Part shown: positions 22,301-33,800 of the stretch, piece by piece | How the letters are laid out: each line of letters begins with the position of its first letter | How positions within the stretch are numbered: position 1 is the stretch's first letter | Assembly (NCBI GenBank): GCA_015499995.1 | Contig: JADNRV010000297.1 | Location: 1 to 58,903, forward strand | DNA from: Flammula alnicola | Lineage: Eukaryota > Basidiomycota > Agaricomycetes > Agaricales > Strophariaceae | Reading direction: 5' to 3' | Length of the DNA stretch: 58,903 bases | Program-made: the position numbers and the translations under genes | Notes under the pieces: model-generated | Databases searched by the model: none | Told to the model about the DNA's origin: nothing | Seen by the model: the letters and a program-made list of their open reading frames with translations, nothing else

Positions 22301-25300
22301 TCAACAAGAATGCGATTGGTTTCAAGAATGCCTCTTTCTCATGGTCAGTTGAGGCCGGAGATGGTTCCCTTACTCCGTCGCGTCGGTCTTTTCGACTTCG
22401 GGTGGACGATGAGCTCTTCTTCAAGCCTAATTGCATAAACCTTATCATCGGTCCTACGTGAGGAATAAATTCGTTGCTCAACTCTAGTAAATATTAAAGC
22501 TTGTCATAGGGGCTCTGGGAAAACGTCAATGCTTATGGCATTACTTGGTCTGTATCTCCTTCCCTTCGGCAATATGTCTCCCGCTTATACTTGTCACGTT
22601 TGACAGGCGAGATGCACTTCATGCATTCTGGAGCTGACTCGTGGTTCAATCTTCCGAGGGATGGTGGTGTGGCATATGCGGCTCAGGAGTCTTGGGTGCA
22701 AAATGAAACAATCCGTGCAAACATCCTCTTTGGATCTCCCTACGACGAAGTTCGTTACCGCCAAGGTAAACAAATGAGTGGATTTTATTCTTAGCTCACC
22801 CAACTTTGCCTTTCTCAAGTACTTCGCCAATGTGCCCTGGACAAAGATCTTGAATTGTTCGAAGCTGGAGACAATACTGAGGTTGGTGAAAAGGGAATTA
22901 CTCTGAGGTTCGTGTTCTATACCGGATATGTTAAAGCCGTGTTCTAATCTACGTCGTAGTGGAGGGCAAAAGGTAATATTCCTTTTGTCGATGACCCACG
23001 CTATTTGAACTTGTGTAACTCGACAGGCTCGAGTCACTCTTGCTCGAGCAATTTACTCGCAGGCTAAGATTATACTGTTGGATGACGTCCTTGCCGCATT
23101 GGACGTGCATACGTGAGTAGCTCACTGACAACACTTGGATGCGGCATTAACCTCTGCTTCAAGATCTGCCTGGATCGTTGATAAATGTTTCGGAGGAGAT
23201 CTAGTCAAGGGACGCACGGTTCTGCTCGTGGTAAACATGTTCTTGTTCTCGCAGTCGTTGTGAGAGCCACTGATAAGTTCTTGATAGACTCATAACGTGG
23301 CTTTGGTCTCACCTGTCGCCAAATTTATCGTCTCAATTGGCCAAGACGGTGTGATCAAAACTCAGGGAATGGATATCGAAACCTCCCTCGCTAGCGACCC
23401 TACCCTTGTGGCAGAAGTCCAGCTCGAACAGGAAGAAATGGAAATAGCAAACCAAGAGATACCATCCCTCGCGAAGAAGGAAGCTCCTGCAGATGGTAAA
23501 CTTGTCCTTGCGGAGGAGATCGCCAAGGGGCATGTGACTTGGAAATCCTTGAAATTATTCCTTTCTGGACTAGGAGGAGATTACCCCCTTATCTTCTTTT
23601 CACTTTGGATCTCAGGATTCTTGATAGCCAATTCGGTCAGAGCCTTTCAAGTATGGTTTCTTGGGTATTGGGGATCTCAATATGAAACCCACCACCCTTC
23701 AGAAGTTCGAGTCTTCCAGTAAGCATTTATTCTTTTGTCATGTTCCTGACTATATTACACTTGACTCACAATATGCAGTTACCTCTCCTTATATTCGCTT
23801 ATTGTCATTGGAGCAATAGTCCTTTCTAACGCATCATTTTTCCTCTATGTCTCTGGGAGTATGAAAGCTTCTAGGACCATTAACACTTTATTGGTAGAGT
23901 CGGTCCTCGGTAGTACCCTCCGGTGAGTCATATATCATTCATTTGCCCCTCGTATTGACATGAATGCTGTAGGTGGTTAGATGAGACTCCGACCGCAAGA
24001 ATCATCTTCAGATTTACACAAGATATACGCATGGTCGATGGACCAATCGCAGAAGGATTTCTCTCCTTGAGCTCCATTGGGGTGACCATGATCACCAATA
24101 TCGGTGTCATCTTAATTTTCACGCCGATTTTTTTGTTCCCTGGATTGGCTGTGGCGGCTCTTGGGCTGTACCTTGGAAACATCTATTTGAAAGCGCAGCT
24201 GTCTGCTAAACGCGAGATGAGGTATATGACTTCATTCATTTCTTCGTTCAAAGCTGACATGATGCATATGATTAGCAATGCGCGCTCGCCTGTTTTGGCT
24301 CATTTTAGTGCTGCCGTTGCTGGTATAGGTGAGTTTAGTATGTTCTATATCATCAGGAAGACCTAAAACAGCAGTAGTCTCAATCCGCGCATATGGGGCA
24401 CAAGCCGCTTTCAAGGTCGAGTCGCTCAAGCGCATCGATAATTATGTGCGGATTGCTCGGGTGTGTTACAACTTAAATCGATGGATTTCACTGCGCATCA
24501 ACATATTGGGTGACTTGTTCAATGTTGCCTTGGCATCATATCTTGTCTATGGACCCTCTATCGGCGCGTCCAACACTGGATTTTCATTGAACATGGCCGC
24601 AGATTTCTGCACGATGATCCTGTGGTGGGTAAGAATTTTCAATGAGTTTGAAGTTCAGGCGAATAGGTAAGCATCTTTGACTACTGGTCTAATCGTAATT
24701 TGAAGTAGATGCTGACATTTGTATAACAGCCTGGAACGTATTCAAGGGTACATTGATATCGACCACGAGCCCAAACCCACGAAATTTGGTGAACCTCCAG
24801 CAGCATGGCCCACGAGTGGCGATTTAGTCGTCGAAAATCTATCAGCTCGCTATTCGCAGGTATGGTCTTTGGCATACGCATGTATTTGACTCCATTTGAT
24901 TTTCGACATCTTGTAGACAGGCCCAACAGTCTTGCACGACCTCTCTTTCCATATTGAGTCTGGACAACGTGTTGGTGTAGGCAAGTATTGCGGCCTTGAC
25001 CTCCCATATACATTCGCGCTGACTATGTCTAACAGTTGGCAGAACAGGAAGCGGCAAGGTCGGTATCTCATCAGTCGCAGGAATTACGAGATCTTACGCA
25101 CTTTGTAGAGCTCTTTGACTCTATCACTCCTTCGTTGTATAGTCACGGAGGGGACTGTCTACTACGACGGCATTCCTACAAGCAAGATCAACCTCGACTC
25201 GTTGAGGTCGAATATCACCATTATTCCTCAAACGGTAAGCGGAATATCCAATACAACAGATGCTTTTCTGATCTTTCCTTTCAGCCCGAACTTCTAAGTG

Positions 25301-26119
25301 GTAACCACATTGAAAACCTTGCATACACGTTAATGGTCATTCTGACAACATTGTACTCCAGGAACCCTTCGCCGAAACTTGGATCCATTCGAGGAGCATG
25401 ACGACGCAACACTAAACGATGCGCTTCGTGCGGCAGGTTTGTTTTCACTTCAAGATGAACTCGGCGAGGCGCGTATTACTCTCGACAGCAACATCACCAC
25501 GGGCGGAGGCAACCTGTCTGTTGGTGAAAAGCAAATTCTTGCACTTGCTCGCGCTATGGTTCGTGGTAGCAAACTCCTCATTCTCGATGAAGGTTCGTTG
25601 TCATTTTACGGAATAATCTATTGAAATTTGATTTCACTCTATAGCAACGTCTGCGATCGGTATGACTTTTTCCTGTGTCGAATTCGTCTGTTCCTGATAG
25701 CTCGCGTTCTCACTCAAGACTACAAGACTGACGCTGTGATACAAACAACTCTCCGCCATAAACTGGACGTCGATGTCACTGTCATCACTATTGCTCATCG
25801 ACTGCAAACGATCATGGATGCTGATAGAATTGTGCGTCCACATTTTTGTTGCCTTTTATCTTCGCTTAACCCAGAACAAAAATCACAGATGGTCCTTGAT
25901 GAAGGTCGCATTGTAAGCATTTTCATTGGATCTTAGGGATCTTACTGATCAACTGATACATGGGCACAGGCTGAATTCGACACTCCCAAGTCTCTACTGC
26001 AAAGAGACGACAGCATGTTCAAGGCGCTGGTCGATGACAGTGGGGACAAAGCTGCGCTGTACGAGATGGCGGAAGGGAAAGCGTCTTCTTCTCGACATGA
26101 GGAGGCGCCATCGGCATGA
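19362..26119 (+). CDS. ABCC-type (MRP) ABC transporter, copy B, about 1605 aa
   Basis: Paralog of the gene at 8369-14998 with the same architecture. Exons: 19362-19426, 19481-19847, 19908-20168, 20219-20395, 20445-20508, 20563-20650, 20720-21252, 21302-21365, 21426-21522, 21576-21606, 21669-21775, 21833-21861, 21921-21994, 22054-22143, 22196-22457, 22510-22547, 22607-22765, 22820-22907, 22960-22972, 23027-23112, 23164-23230, 23288-23718, 23779-23922, 23973-24221, 24276-24328, 24378-24666, 24730-24859, 24917-24980, 25036-25058, 25109-25234, 25285-25300, 25362-25592, 25645-25659, 25719-25831, 25889-25912, 25970-26119; the sum is one open frame. NBD1 has GPTGSGKTS, SGGQK and LLDD; NBD2 has GRTGSGKSG-type Walker A completed by SSLT, LSVGE, ILDEATSA and an AHR switch. 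The linker after exon 6 is longer and Ser/Thr/Asp-rich compared with copy A. The intron at 24,981 starts GCAAGT. A second ATG at 19,398 could also be the start. Confidence 0.94.
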
Positions 26120-28278
26120 GGAAGAATTATGGGTGTAACTCGCGGTCGTAGCGTGCAGTCAGGAAAGTTTCTCATGGTTTGAAATAATCGCAACTTTAGT
26201 TCTGTAGAAAAGCTATAGTGTGTGGATGAGTTTGAGCCACGAGCATGAGAGATTTATTTTAGGATAAATTGATTATGTAAACAACTTAGGCGCTGGCGCT
26301 GAGCGCCGAGCTGCGATGTCAAAGTTTTCGCCTCGTGTACTGAGTACTTGAGCCAACGTGAGTGCTGGAAGTACTTTAAGTGTGTTCGATTGTTTTTTCA
26401 CCCATTAGATAGCATAGATTATATGATCTGATTGTCCTAGCGAGTACCAAGGTCGGCGAGAGTCAGCTAATCGAAGAAATCAGCTTCTTAATCAGGTTCA
26501 ATAGCGGCCAAGAACCTGCCTGGTCGAAGGGCTTCTCTCCAAACGCCTTCCTGAATCTCTTCCGTCCACTTCTTATCAGCTTGAGAGACCGTCGCGTGCC
26601 ACTGAAGCTCACTGAAGCGAGGATGAGAAAAATCATCAAAGCAAAGACTTGGCGTACTTACATAGTTGATTTCGACGCTGACTTAGTTTCCTTGGCCACG
26701 TTCGACTTTCAAATCCAGCGGATTGATGATCTGTCAACAGCAGATGAAGTGAGTTGGTCACGAAAGAAAGAAGAAGCTGAGCTAAACACACATCAAATGC
26801 GTCTATATTCCAATTACAAGGCTAGGAAGATCCAAGGAATCTCGCGACACAATCTCCTGTGATGCAATTCACGAAATGGCCACAGCTAAACCAGTGCAAG
26901 GCAATCAGCCATGGCAATGAATTCAGTCACGAAAACGTTAACAATGACATACTTGACGAGTTGGGCAACCTGTAAAATTCCTTCGTCTTGCAGAGCTCTC
27001 TTCGCTGGGTCGGTAGGAGGTTTATCGGACCATCGCTTCCATTCTTTGATCCTTAGGGTTTTCTGGGAAACATACTACTGGCCACAGAACACTTCATCAG
27101 CAAGTAGTAACCGACATGGCCTAATGAATAAGGTTCCGACTAAAAATGACGAGGAAAACACTGGTAGCAGGCGGCATTCCTCTGAGAACGTGGCTGGAGA
27201 CGATAAGCCACGACTTCTAGACTTTTCGCGAACTTTGTCCGAGTCGTCACTGCTTGGTCTGTAAAATGTGTTCGTTATGCGATTCTTACAGGTCCAGGAA
27301 GAAGCTAGAGGGGCTTACCATCATATCACCGTGTACTGGTCTGAGATCGAGGTAAGAGCTCGCGGTAAGAGCTCGCGTTATTGATATAGATTTTAGTTGT
27401 ATCCATTCTGAAGAGAGAGTGGGTGCCCAAACAGCACAGCGAAAGGTGAGTATATCGTATTGGTCGACCGGGTATGTCGGTGCATGAATTTCGAAGCTTG
27501 AGAACGCAATAGAAATGTTGTAACATGTGGACAAGACAAGTCCGATGTGAAGGTGAAATGAAGAAATGACGACAATCAAGGGTTGTGTTAGGCTGAAAGG
27601 ATACTGGCAGACGGGAAGAAACACTTTCGTTGCCAATTTGAACCGCGACTCGGAGTGGAAGAGGGAGCGTGTGAATATTGACGCGGACTTTGGGTTTTCT
27701 CTTTCCGCCTCTCCTGCAGATCGGTACCTGCTTATATCCCAGAACCGCCAAGTTTTTTTTCAGCATTTTAGTTGTTATGCGCTCCACTACCGACATTCCT
27801 AGAGGCAGGCGATGCTCTAGGATGCTCTAGACAGATACCTTTCAATCAGTTCTTTCACCTACATGAACTCTCTCCTCAGGGTATTCGATAAACACCCATA
27901 GAAACTGCCCTCACCGACAGTCATCAATTTTATTCATTCCACTGACATGCGCATTACAACTTCCCTTTGGATTAAATAATACTGCAGGCGGTTGTGCAGC
28001 TTTCTTCGCGTCTTCTAATCATCCTAGCATCGCAACACCTCCTTAACATGCACACGACGGGCTCGGCGATGTATGTAACATACATGCGGAAAGCACACCA
28101 ACATCCAAACTGCGCCTTTTAACCGGAATCTGGCCGCCAACTAGGAGGAGCCATGCATTACCAGGAGTAGAAAGCATGATGTACTCTTTTTATCGCGTCA
28201 GTTCAAATCCGACTTAAAGTTAACACCTTGCCATTGCCTACGGTGAGCGGCAGCGCCGCGTCATATAGCAATGAACAT
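26120..28278. other. Gene-poor region with a possible small minus-strand gene
   Basis: On the minus strand between about 27,117 and 26,480 there are coding-like blocks. From 27,062: TLRIKEWKRWSDKPPTDPAK and LQDEGILQVAQLV, preceded by a plausible acceptor. From about 26,610 down: WHATVSQADKKWTEEIQEG and WREALRPGRFLAAIEPD, then a stop. They suggest a short multi-exon gene of about 100 residues, but I could not join them with canonical introns in a single frame, so no CDS is claimed. No gene is apparent in 27,300-28,278. Confidence 0.35.
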
Positions 28279-28359
28279 GGCCGTGTGGCGAAATGGCATC
28301 GCGTCTGACTACGACTCAACGTGATCAGGAGATTGCAGGTTCGAGACCTGTCTCGGTCA
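28279..28359 (+). tRNA. tRNA-Arg (anticodon ACG) with a 9-nt intron
   Basis: Cloverleaf by eye: acceptor stem 28279-28285 with 28352-28358 (one G-T and one T-T pair), 3-bp D stem GCG/CGC around 28288-28302, anticodon stem TCTGA 28304-28308 with TCAGG 28325-28329, loop CTACGA plus A with anticodon ACG at 28311-28313, intron 28315-28323 after position 37, variable region 28330-28334, T stem GCAGG/CCTGT with loop TTCGAGA. The A box (TGGCGAAATGG) and B box (GGTTCGAGACC) are present and a T6 run follows at 28362. ACG reads CGU and, after wobble modification, related Arg codons. The T-T mismatch in the acceptor stem is unusual. Confidence 0.88.
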
Positions 28360-28361
28360 TC

Positions 28362-28367
28362 TTTTTT
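28362..28367 (+). terminator. RNA polymerase III terminator (T6)
   Basis: Run of six T immediately downstream of the tRNA-Arg gene, as expected for Pol III termination. Confidence 0.8.
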
Positions 28368-28680
28368 CTTTGCTGCTACGTAACATCTACTAACCAGAAT
28401 TTCGTTGATTCCACCGTTGTCATACAGTATTATGAGTATACGGACTTCGATCGCTGTAAAATTCCTGATATGGAATTTTTAACCAGATTAGTCAAAACAC
28501 GATCCATGCCTGGGACGCCTCAGGAAGTCAATTAATGCATTGTGAAAGGACTCGGGGAATAGTTATCTTTCTTTATATGCTGTAGCTTATCGTACAAGAC
28601 ATGACTAGCTCCTCACAATAGCCAGAGAAATTCATACTATCATAGGACGCCTTGGAGATCAGCACTCTGCTAAGGACTAG

Positions 28681-29298
28681 CATGGATTACGTAATTCCGG
28701 ATATTTATCCAAATCCACCCTATTTGCCGGATGTGGATGGATGTGGATAAAAACGCTCGGGTACCCGCGGATTTTGTGGATAAACTGCCTTAAAGTTCTC
28801 TGTAGCCGTTGTACGCATCCCCTATCGCTACGTGAATTTATTGGCATATTATCAGAGGTCCTTAAGTCATATATACTAATTCTTATGCACAATGGATGCG
28901 GACTGAGAGTCCTAGATGCTGAATATCTTTTGCAGGCAGCCGAAAACCTGGTTTGATGGCCGTTGAACAGGACGGCGTCCCTGAGTAAATGATGATACTA
29001 ATGTGTGACATCATGTGTACGAATTGTTAACCAAATAACCGATTTGTTATTCTTAGGCCGGGAATTAATTTATTCCCTACGTCTCGAGGTGACGATTTTT
29101 GGGATATTTTTCAGGTGGAATATAAAGCTACAAGGCATCTGTACTCCATCGGACAGTAATCTTGCGAATTTATCGAATTGGATCCAAGTGGATGAATCCA
29201 ATCCGTATAGATTTTATCCATATCCGATAAAATTCCAGGTTTACCCACGATCTGGATTTGGATAAGGCACGGTCACATCCATGCCAGTCCTTACAGTG
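28681..29298. mobile_element. hAT-like non-autonomous DNA transposon, about 618 bp
   Basis: The left end TAAGGACTAGCATGGAT and the reverse complement of the right end, CACTGTAAGGACTGGCATGG, share an inverted repeat (AAGGACTRGCATGGAT). A further inner inverted motif TTATCCAAATCCA is about 20 bp inside each end. ACTCTGC flanks the element on both sides (28,674-28,680 and 29,299-29,305), giving a 7-8 bp target duplication. Many GGAT/ATCC hexamers occur near both ends, as in hAT subterminal repeats. No ORF of note, so it depends on a transposase elsewhere. Superfamily is inferred from target-site length and end sequence. Confidence 0.7.
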
Positions 29299-29306
29299 AC
29301 TCTGCC

Positions 29307-30866
29307 TTTATACCTACATCCAGTGCCCCTTCTGCTTAGAATGACGATTTAGGTGCCTAGGTCAGAAATATAATTCATGACCCTTGCCGAAGGTGAGAAT
29401 TCAAAATGTCAAAAGTGTGGTTTGCGATTGGTTTGCAGAGATACGGCAGGTCTTCATCGAGTATCTGGGTAAGAGTATTGTTTCTCAACTCTCGCGCGAA
29501 TCGGCGTTGCTCCTTGGCTATCGTCCTTATTTTCTTATCTCATCTAAGCGGTATCCCAGAGTCATGGCATGGGTTTTCGCTCGTAATGGAGTATGTCGTG
29601 CACATAGCGTCGGACAGGTAAGACATACAAACTTTTGAACTATTTCACAGTGCATCAAGTGCCTACTAGCTAGGTACAGTACATATAGCAGAACCCTTCG
29701 TCCATATGTAACTGGGCTTATTGGCGTGGAGAAATCATTTCTTTTGACATATTGACAGATGTACGGTATGTATGAGCTTAGGCCGAGACCACAGGCTTTA
29801 AACAGAGGGATCCTCACACCCTCGTTAGTTCATTGTACGAACCTGGACATCGTCCAAAATTCGCAATGACCTGAATCGCGCTGAAATCTCACACACACCT
29901 CTACATAGTGGATGTCACTGCCTTTCCGCCGGATCGCCCCAACCGACCCTTGCTCGCAGGTCGTCGATTGTCATTGGATGGGCTTGTGGGAGGATATACA
30001 GGAAGCAACACACTCCCTATATTTAGAAGGAGGATGAGCTCGACACAGTGTCGAACTCATCCTCAATCTTCTTTAATTCGCGACGCTGTGTATGTCGCGG
30101 TACTCATTCGCCCCATGTGATGACCTTGCGGATCGGCTCAGCTGTCCGGATCAGGCTTCCTTCCCTCCCACCACCAGTTTACGCTGCCACCCGCCGTCAC
30201 TGCTGGCGGCGGTGACGACCCATGAGAGCCACAATGAGCAACAACGATGGCCGTAGGACTTGGAACGCCATCATGCCGCACCACCATGTTGCCGTCCTCT
30301 GACACGACAAATCCGGCAACGTTGGATGTGGCGCATGCATACGATCGTGAGCTCAAGGGGAATGGGAGGAGCATCAGGTAGGTTTTCGAGCAACCTTGCA
30401 TGGAACTATTAACCCTTTACCCATTATGCTCAGATTTCCGGGCTAGAGGCCCTGCTCCTCACGCTTCATCACTTGCTCCGAATCAGAGACCACAATCCCC
30501 CTAGATGTCCACATTGCAATGTATGCAAAGCTGCCAGCCACTCGAAATATGTCAGGTAGATGACCCCCCAGCCTCGACTCGCAACCCAGTCGATCCGAAG
30601 ACAGACGGGGACTGATGAAGCAATTGTAGAGTGCCTGCCGACGCCTCCGAGTACTACTGTACCCGATGGTGGGTGATGAGTTGTAGGCTCCTGAAAGTGT
30701 CGACCAATTAGCCAGGGTGGGCCCGTTTGCATATACTACATAATTTATCATGTACCCGTAGTACTTGCTTTCAATAAACAGCTTATTCCCTTTGTTAAAA
30801 AGAAAACTCCAAGACGATAAGTGAAATTTCCGGATTGTTAGGCTCACATTTAAATTTTCACACCTC
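29307..30866. other. Gene-poor region left of the transposon dimer
   Basis: No supported gene. Two minus-strand open stretches (30,401-30,138 and 30,874-30,443) exist, but neither shows a recognisable domain or conserved splice pattern. The second begins exactly at the transposon target site. Confidence 0.5.
30031..30063. repeat. Interrupted 33-bp palindrome
   Basis: AGGATGAG (30,031-30,038) pairs with CTCATCCT (30,056-30,063), and inside it CGACAC (30,041-30,046) pairs with GTGTCG (30,048-30,053). The centre is a single base, so a DNA cruciform or dimeric binding site fits better than an RNA stem-loop. Function unknown. Confidence 0.6.
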
Positions 30867-30874
30867 ATAAACAT
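30867..30874. repeat. Left target-site duplication ATAAACAT
   Basis: The same 8 bp recur at 42,436-42,443 on the far side of the dimer; a 7-bp form, TAAACAT, lies between the two copies at 36,652-36,658. This brackets both elements precisely. Confidence 0.85.
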
Positions 30875-33800
30875 GGCTCGTTACTCATACATGTTGCGGA
30901 TACTGGATAGCGGATACTGAGTTTGAAATTAGCCTTACATAATCCTGTGTAGCCAACAGACGTCACTGGCTCAATGAGACACGATATTGGCCTACGACGC
31001 GTCTCTTCTTATACGACGCGTCTCTTCTTCTATTTATTCTACAAAACAGCTAACGTTGGTTCATACCGTTGAACATAGCCCTCATCCATATCCTGTGAGT
31101 TTCCCTCGGTCCCTCGGTCTTTGATTTTCAGTATCCATTTATGGCTGACATCGTGTAAAAAAGAAGCAACGAGATCGCATGGACGGGCCAGGAAGCGCAC
31201 ACAGCATGCAATTCAGACAAGGTAAGTAAACCAGTCCGTTTTGTTAGGTGCTGGTTTTGAACTGCCATGCTTTCACAGATGACGTTCGAAAGCCGCACGG
31301 TCCGAACATCGGGAGCAGTTCTCCTCATTCCACAACCACTACCAACGACACATCGAGCTCCATCGATGACCACAATGCCGCATCATCGTCGTCCATGATC
31401 GTTTCCAACACTGGGCCTCCAGCACCCAATTCCAGTCCACTAGCTCGATGTAAAACGGGTTCCCAAGATCGGCCTCGCAAACGAGGTCGTCCCCGTTCTG
31501 CAAAAGTGGAGGCCACAGGGCCCAAGCGTCCAGTAGGGCGTCCTCGCAAACACCCCAATCTGTTGGCACCTATTGCTCAGCGTCCAGTGGGGCGGCCACG
31601 GAAGCAGCCTGTGGCGGCGGGAGGTGTTGTGATTGATTTCAGAAAATTTGTAAGTTCTATCTTCAAATTTCAAACTTAACTTTACTGATAGTTTCGCAGA
31701 TTGTTCCCGGTAGTACAAGGGCTCAACTTCCTGGGCCATCGTTAACTCATCAGGAACAGCCACCACCGCCACCGTCTTCTGAACAGCCGCAGCCGCCCAC
31801 TCCACCAATCTCAAGCCTTGTACTGCCGATGGAACCTACAGACTCAGAAACCCCCGCACTCCCGCAAGCTGTGATTCCTGATGAAGATCCGGACCGTCCT
31901 ATCGATGAAGAACCTGATGAGGATGGTGATAGTAGTGGGATGGATGGAGTTGGTGATGGCTTGGGTGAGGAGGATGATGCCGACGAAGATGAGGATGGTG
32001 ACAGCGACGATGAACACGATGGCGAGAATGAGACATCTCACCACACAAAATCACGAAAGGCTCGCCCTCTGCCATCGTGGTTGATGGAACCATTCAATGT
32101 CTACGTCGGAGAGTCTAGTGCAGCAAATCGCGATGAGCGAGGGCTTCCGCCACTGTATGCCAAATTGAAATCATTCTACTTTCCACAACGCTCGACATTC
32201 TTCCTTCTGGGTGTGCAGGCATTAGCACCTCCTGTCCTCTACAACCCACGCTTTTTTCTCTGGGATCCAGAGCCACTCTGCGATGCCATTCCCTGTCCGA
32301 ACTGTGGCAGACCACTTCAACGACATAGTGTCATCCCACGGCCGCGGCAAGTCATCGACCTCGACTCGCGGATTTGGATCATCGGCTACCGATATCGTTG
32401 CCGACTCTGTATCCATCCCAAGTCTGGAAAGAACACTGTCACCTTCCAGAGCTGGGATGCCCGGATACTCGCTGTTTTGCCCCCTGCGCTTGCTGCTGAG
32501 TTCCCTGCGAAGCTTACCCATCGCAGCGGAATCTCAAAAGCACTCTTTTCGTTCATGCGATCATGTTTTCAGAACGGCATGGGGGCCAAACGATTCTCGG
32601 ATGCATTACGTGTGCAACATCTGCTTCGATACGACCACCTCCATCTGCAATACCTAGATTTCTTGGCCACACGTAATTTAGATAGCTGGGCTGGCCAACG
32701 TTATATGCCCTTCCTCCCTTTCAATGATATGAGCCCTCTTGGCCCTCATGGCTTTGTACCAAGTGCCCAATGGCTGCGCAATCTATACGACAACTACATT
32801 GAGAGTCATCGGCAAGATTTCAATCAACATATGGCTCTTCTCACGGGTGAAGTTTGCGCCATCGATCATAGCCATAAGGTAGGCTTTCTGTCTTTTCTGA
32901 CTGCTCTTCTTGTATCTAATCTACGTTGTGCAGATTACGAAGCATATCGCAAAGGTTAATGGCGAGCGCGTCTTTAATGGCCTTCTTACAGTCACGAATG
33001 AGAAGGGAGAAATCCGATCCTGTAACCTTGTTGCCACAAAAGCTCATTCTCAATTTGAGCTTGCGCTTGTGCGAATGCGCGAATCACTTCATATGTATGG
33101 CCACACTCAGCCAACACTTTTTTACACCGATAACATGTCTGATAAAGCATTCTTGGAGACGTCATTTCCATCTTTACGTGACGACATTGTGCCGGTTGAA
33201 AAGTACAGCAGTCTCGAGCCGTTCATGCTTCCCACTGACGTCAAAGTGGAGGTAAAGGATGAAGCATCATCGATGAATGCTGCGCTCTCGACAATTCTCG
33301 ACAATCTTCCACTTGAGGAGTCAGACCCCGATCTGGTGATTGGCTTCGATGCTGAGTGGAATGTCAGCATCTCAGATGGTGGGGTTTTTACTCGGGGTGA
33401 GGTTGCTGTTGTTCAGATTGCATATGAGCGGCGAGTTTATATACTCCAGGTACTGCTTTCTGCTGCCCTATCTTGTGAATGACTCTAATAATTCAGTATT
33501 AGGTCGACAAAATGTTAGTGCACGGCAGCCTTCCAGAGAAGCTGGTTATGCTTCTTAGTAATCCACGAGTTCGAAAGGCGGGGCGGCAGGTTAGCAGTGA
33601 TCTAAAGTATCTGCATGATTGTGTCAACAATGCACCACCGTTTGTCGGTGCCCTCGATCTCGCCACCTTTGCAAAGGAACAGCATGTCGTGGCAAACACA
33701 AAGTGTAGTCTTGAAGATCTATGCGCTATCGTCCTTCGAAGATGCCTTAGCAAGAATGTTTCAGAGCGGTTGAGCATGGCTTGGGAGCAACAAATTCTGA

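Larger units (their letters stand above)
15448..26119. repeat. Segmental duplication, unit B
   Basis: Second, direct copy of the small-gene plus ABCC-transporter unit. Relative to unit A it lacks the MITE at 7540-7753 and has an extra 1.8 kb segment at about 16,404-18,238. The transporter is intact; the small gene is not. Confidence 0.85.

Noticed and set aside
28690..29280. Possible satellite or coding region rich in GGAT
   Set aside because: The hexamers are concentrated near the ends of an element with inverted termini and target duplications, so a MITE explains them better.
30138..30401. 87-residue minus-strand open frame
   Set aside because: Pro/Ser-rich, no homology that I can recall and no support from neighbours.
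30443..30874. Open stretch on the minus strand beginning at the transposon target site
   Set aside because: No domain, no splice logic, composition like the surrounding non-coding DNA; its ATG falls inside the target-site repeat by coincidence.
31829..32093. Antisense and alternate-frame peptides over the acidic part of the transposase
   Set aside because: Produced by the repetitive Asp/Glu codons; the seven-exon model already explains the region.
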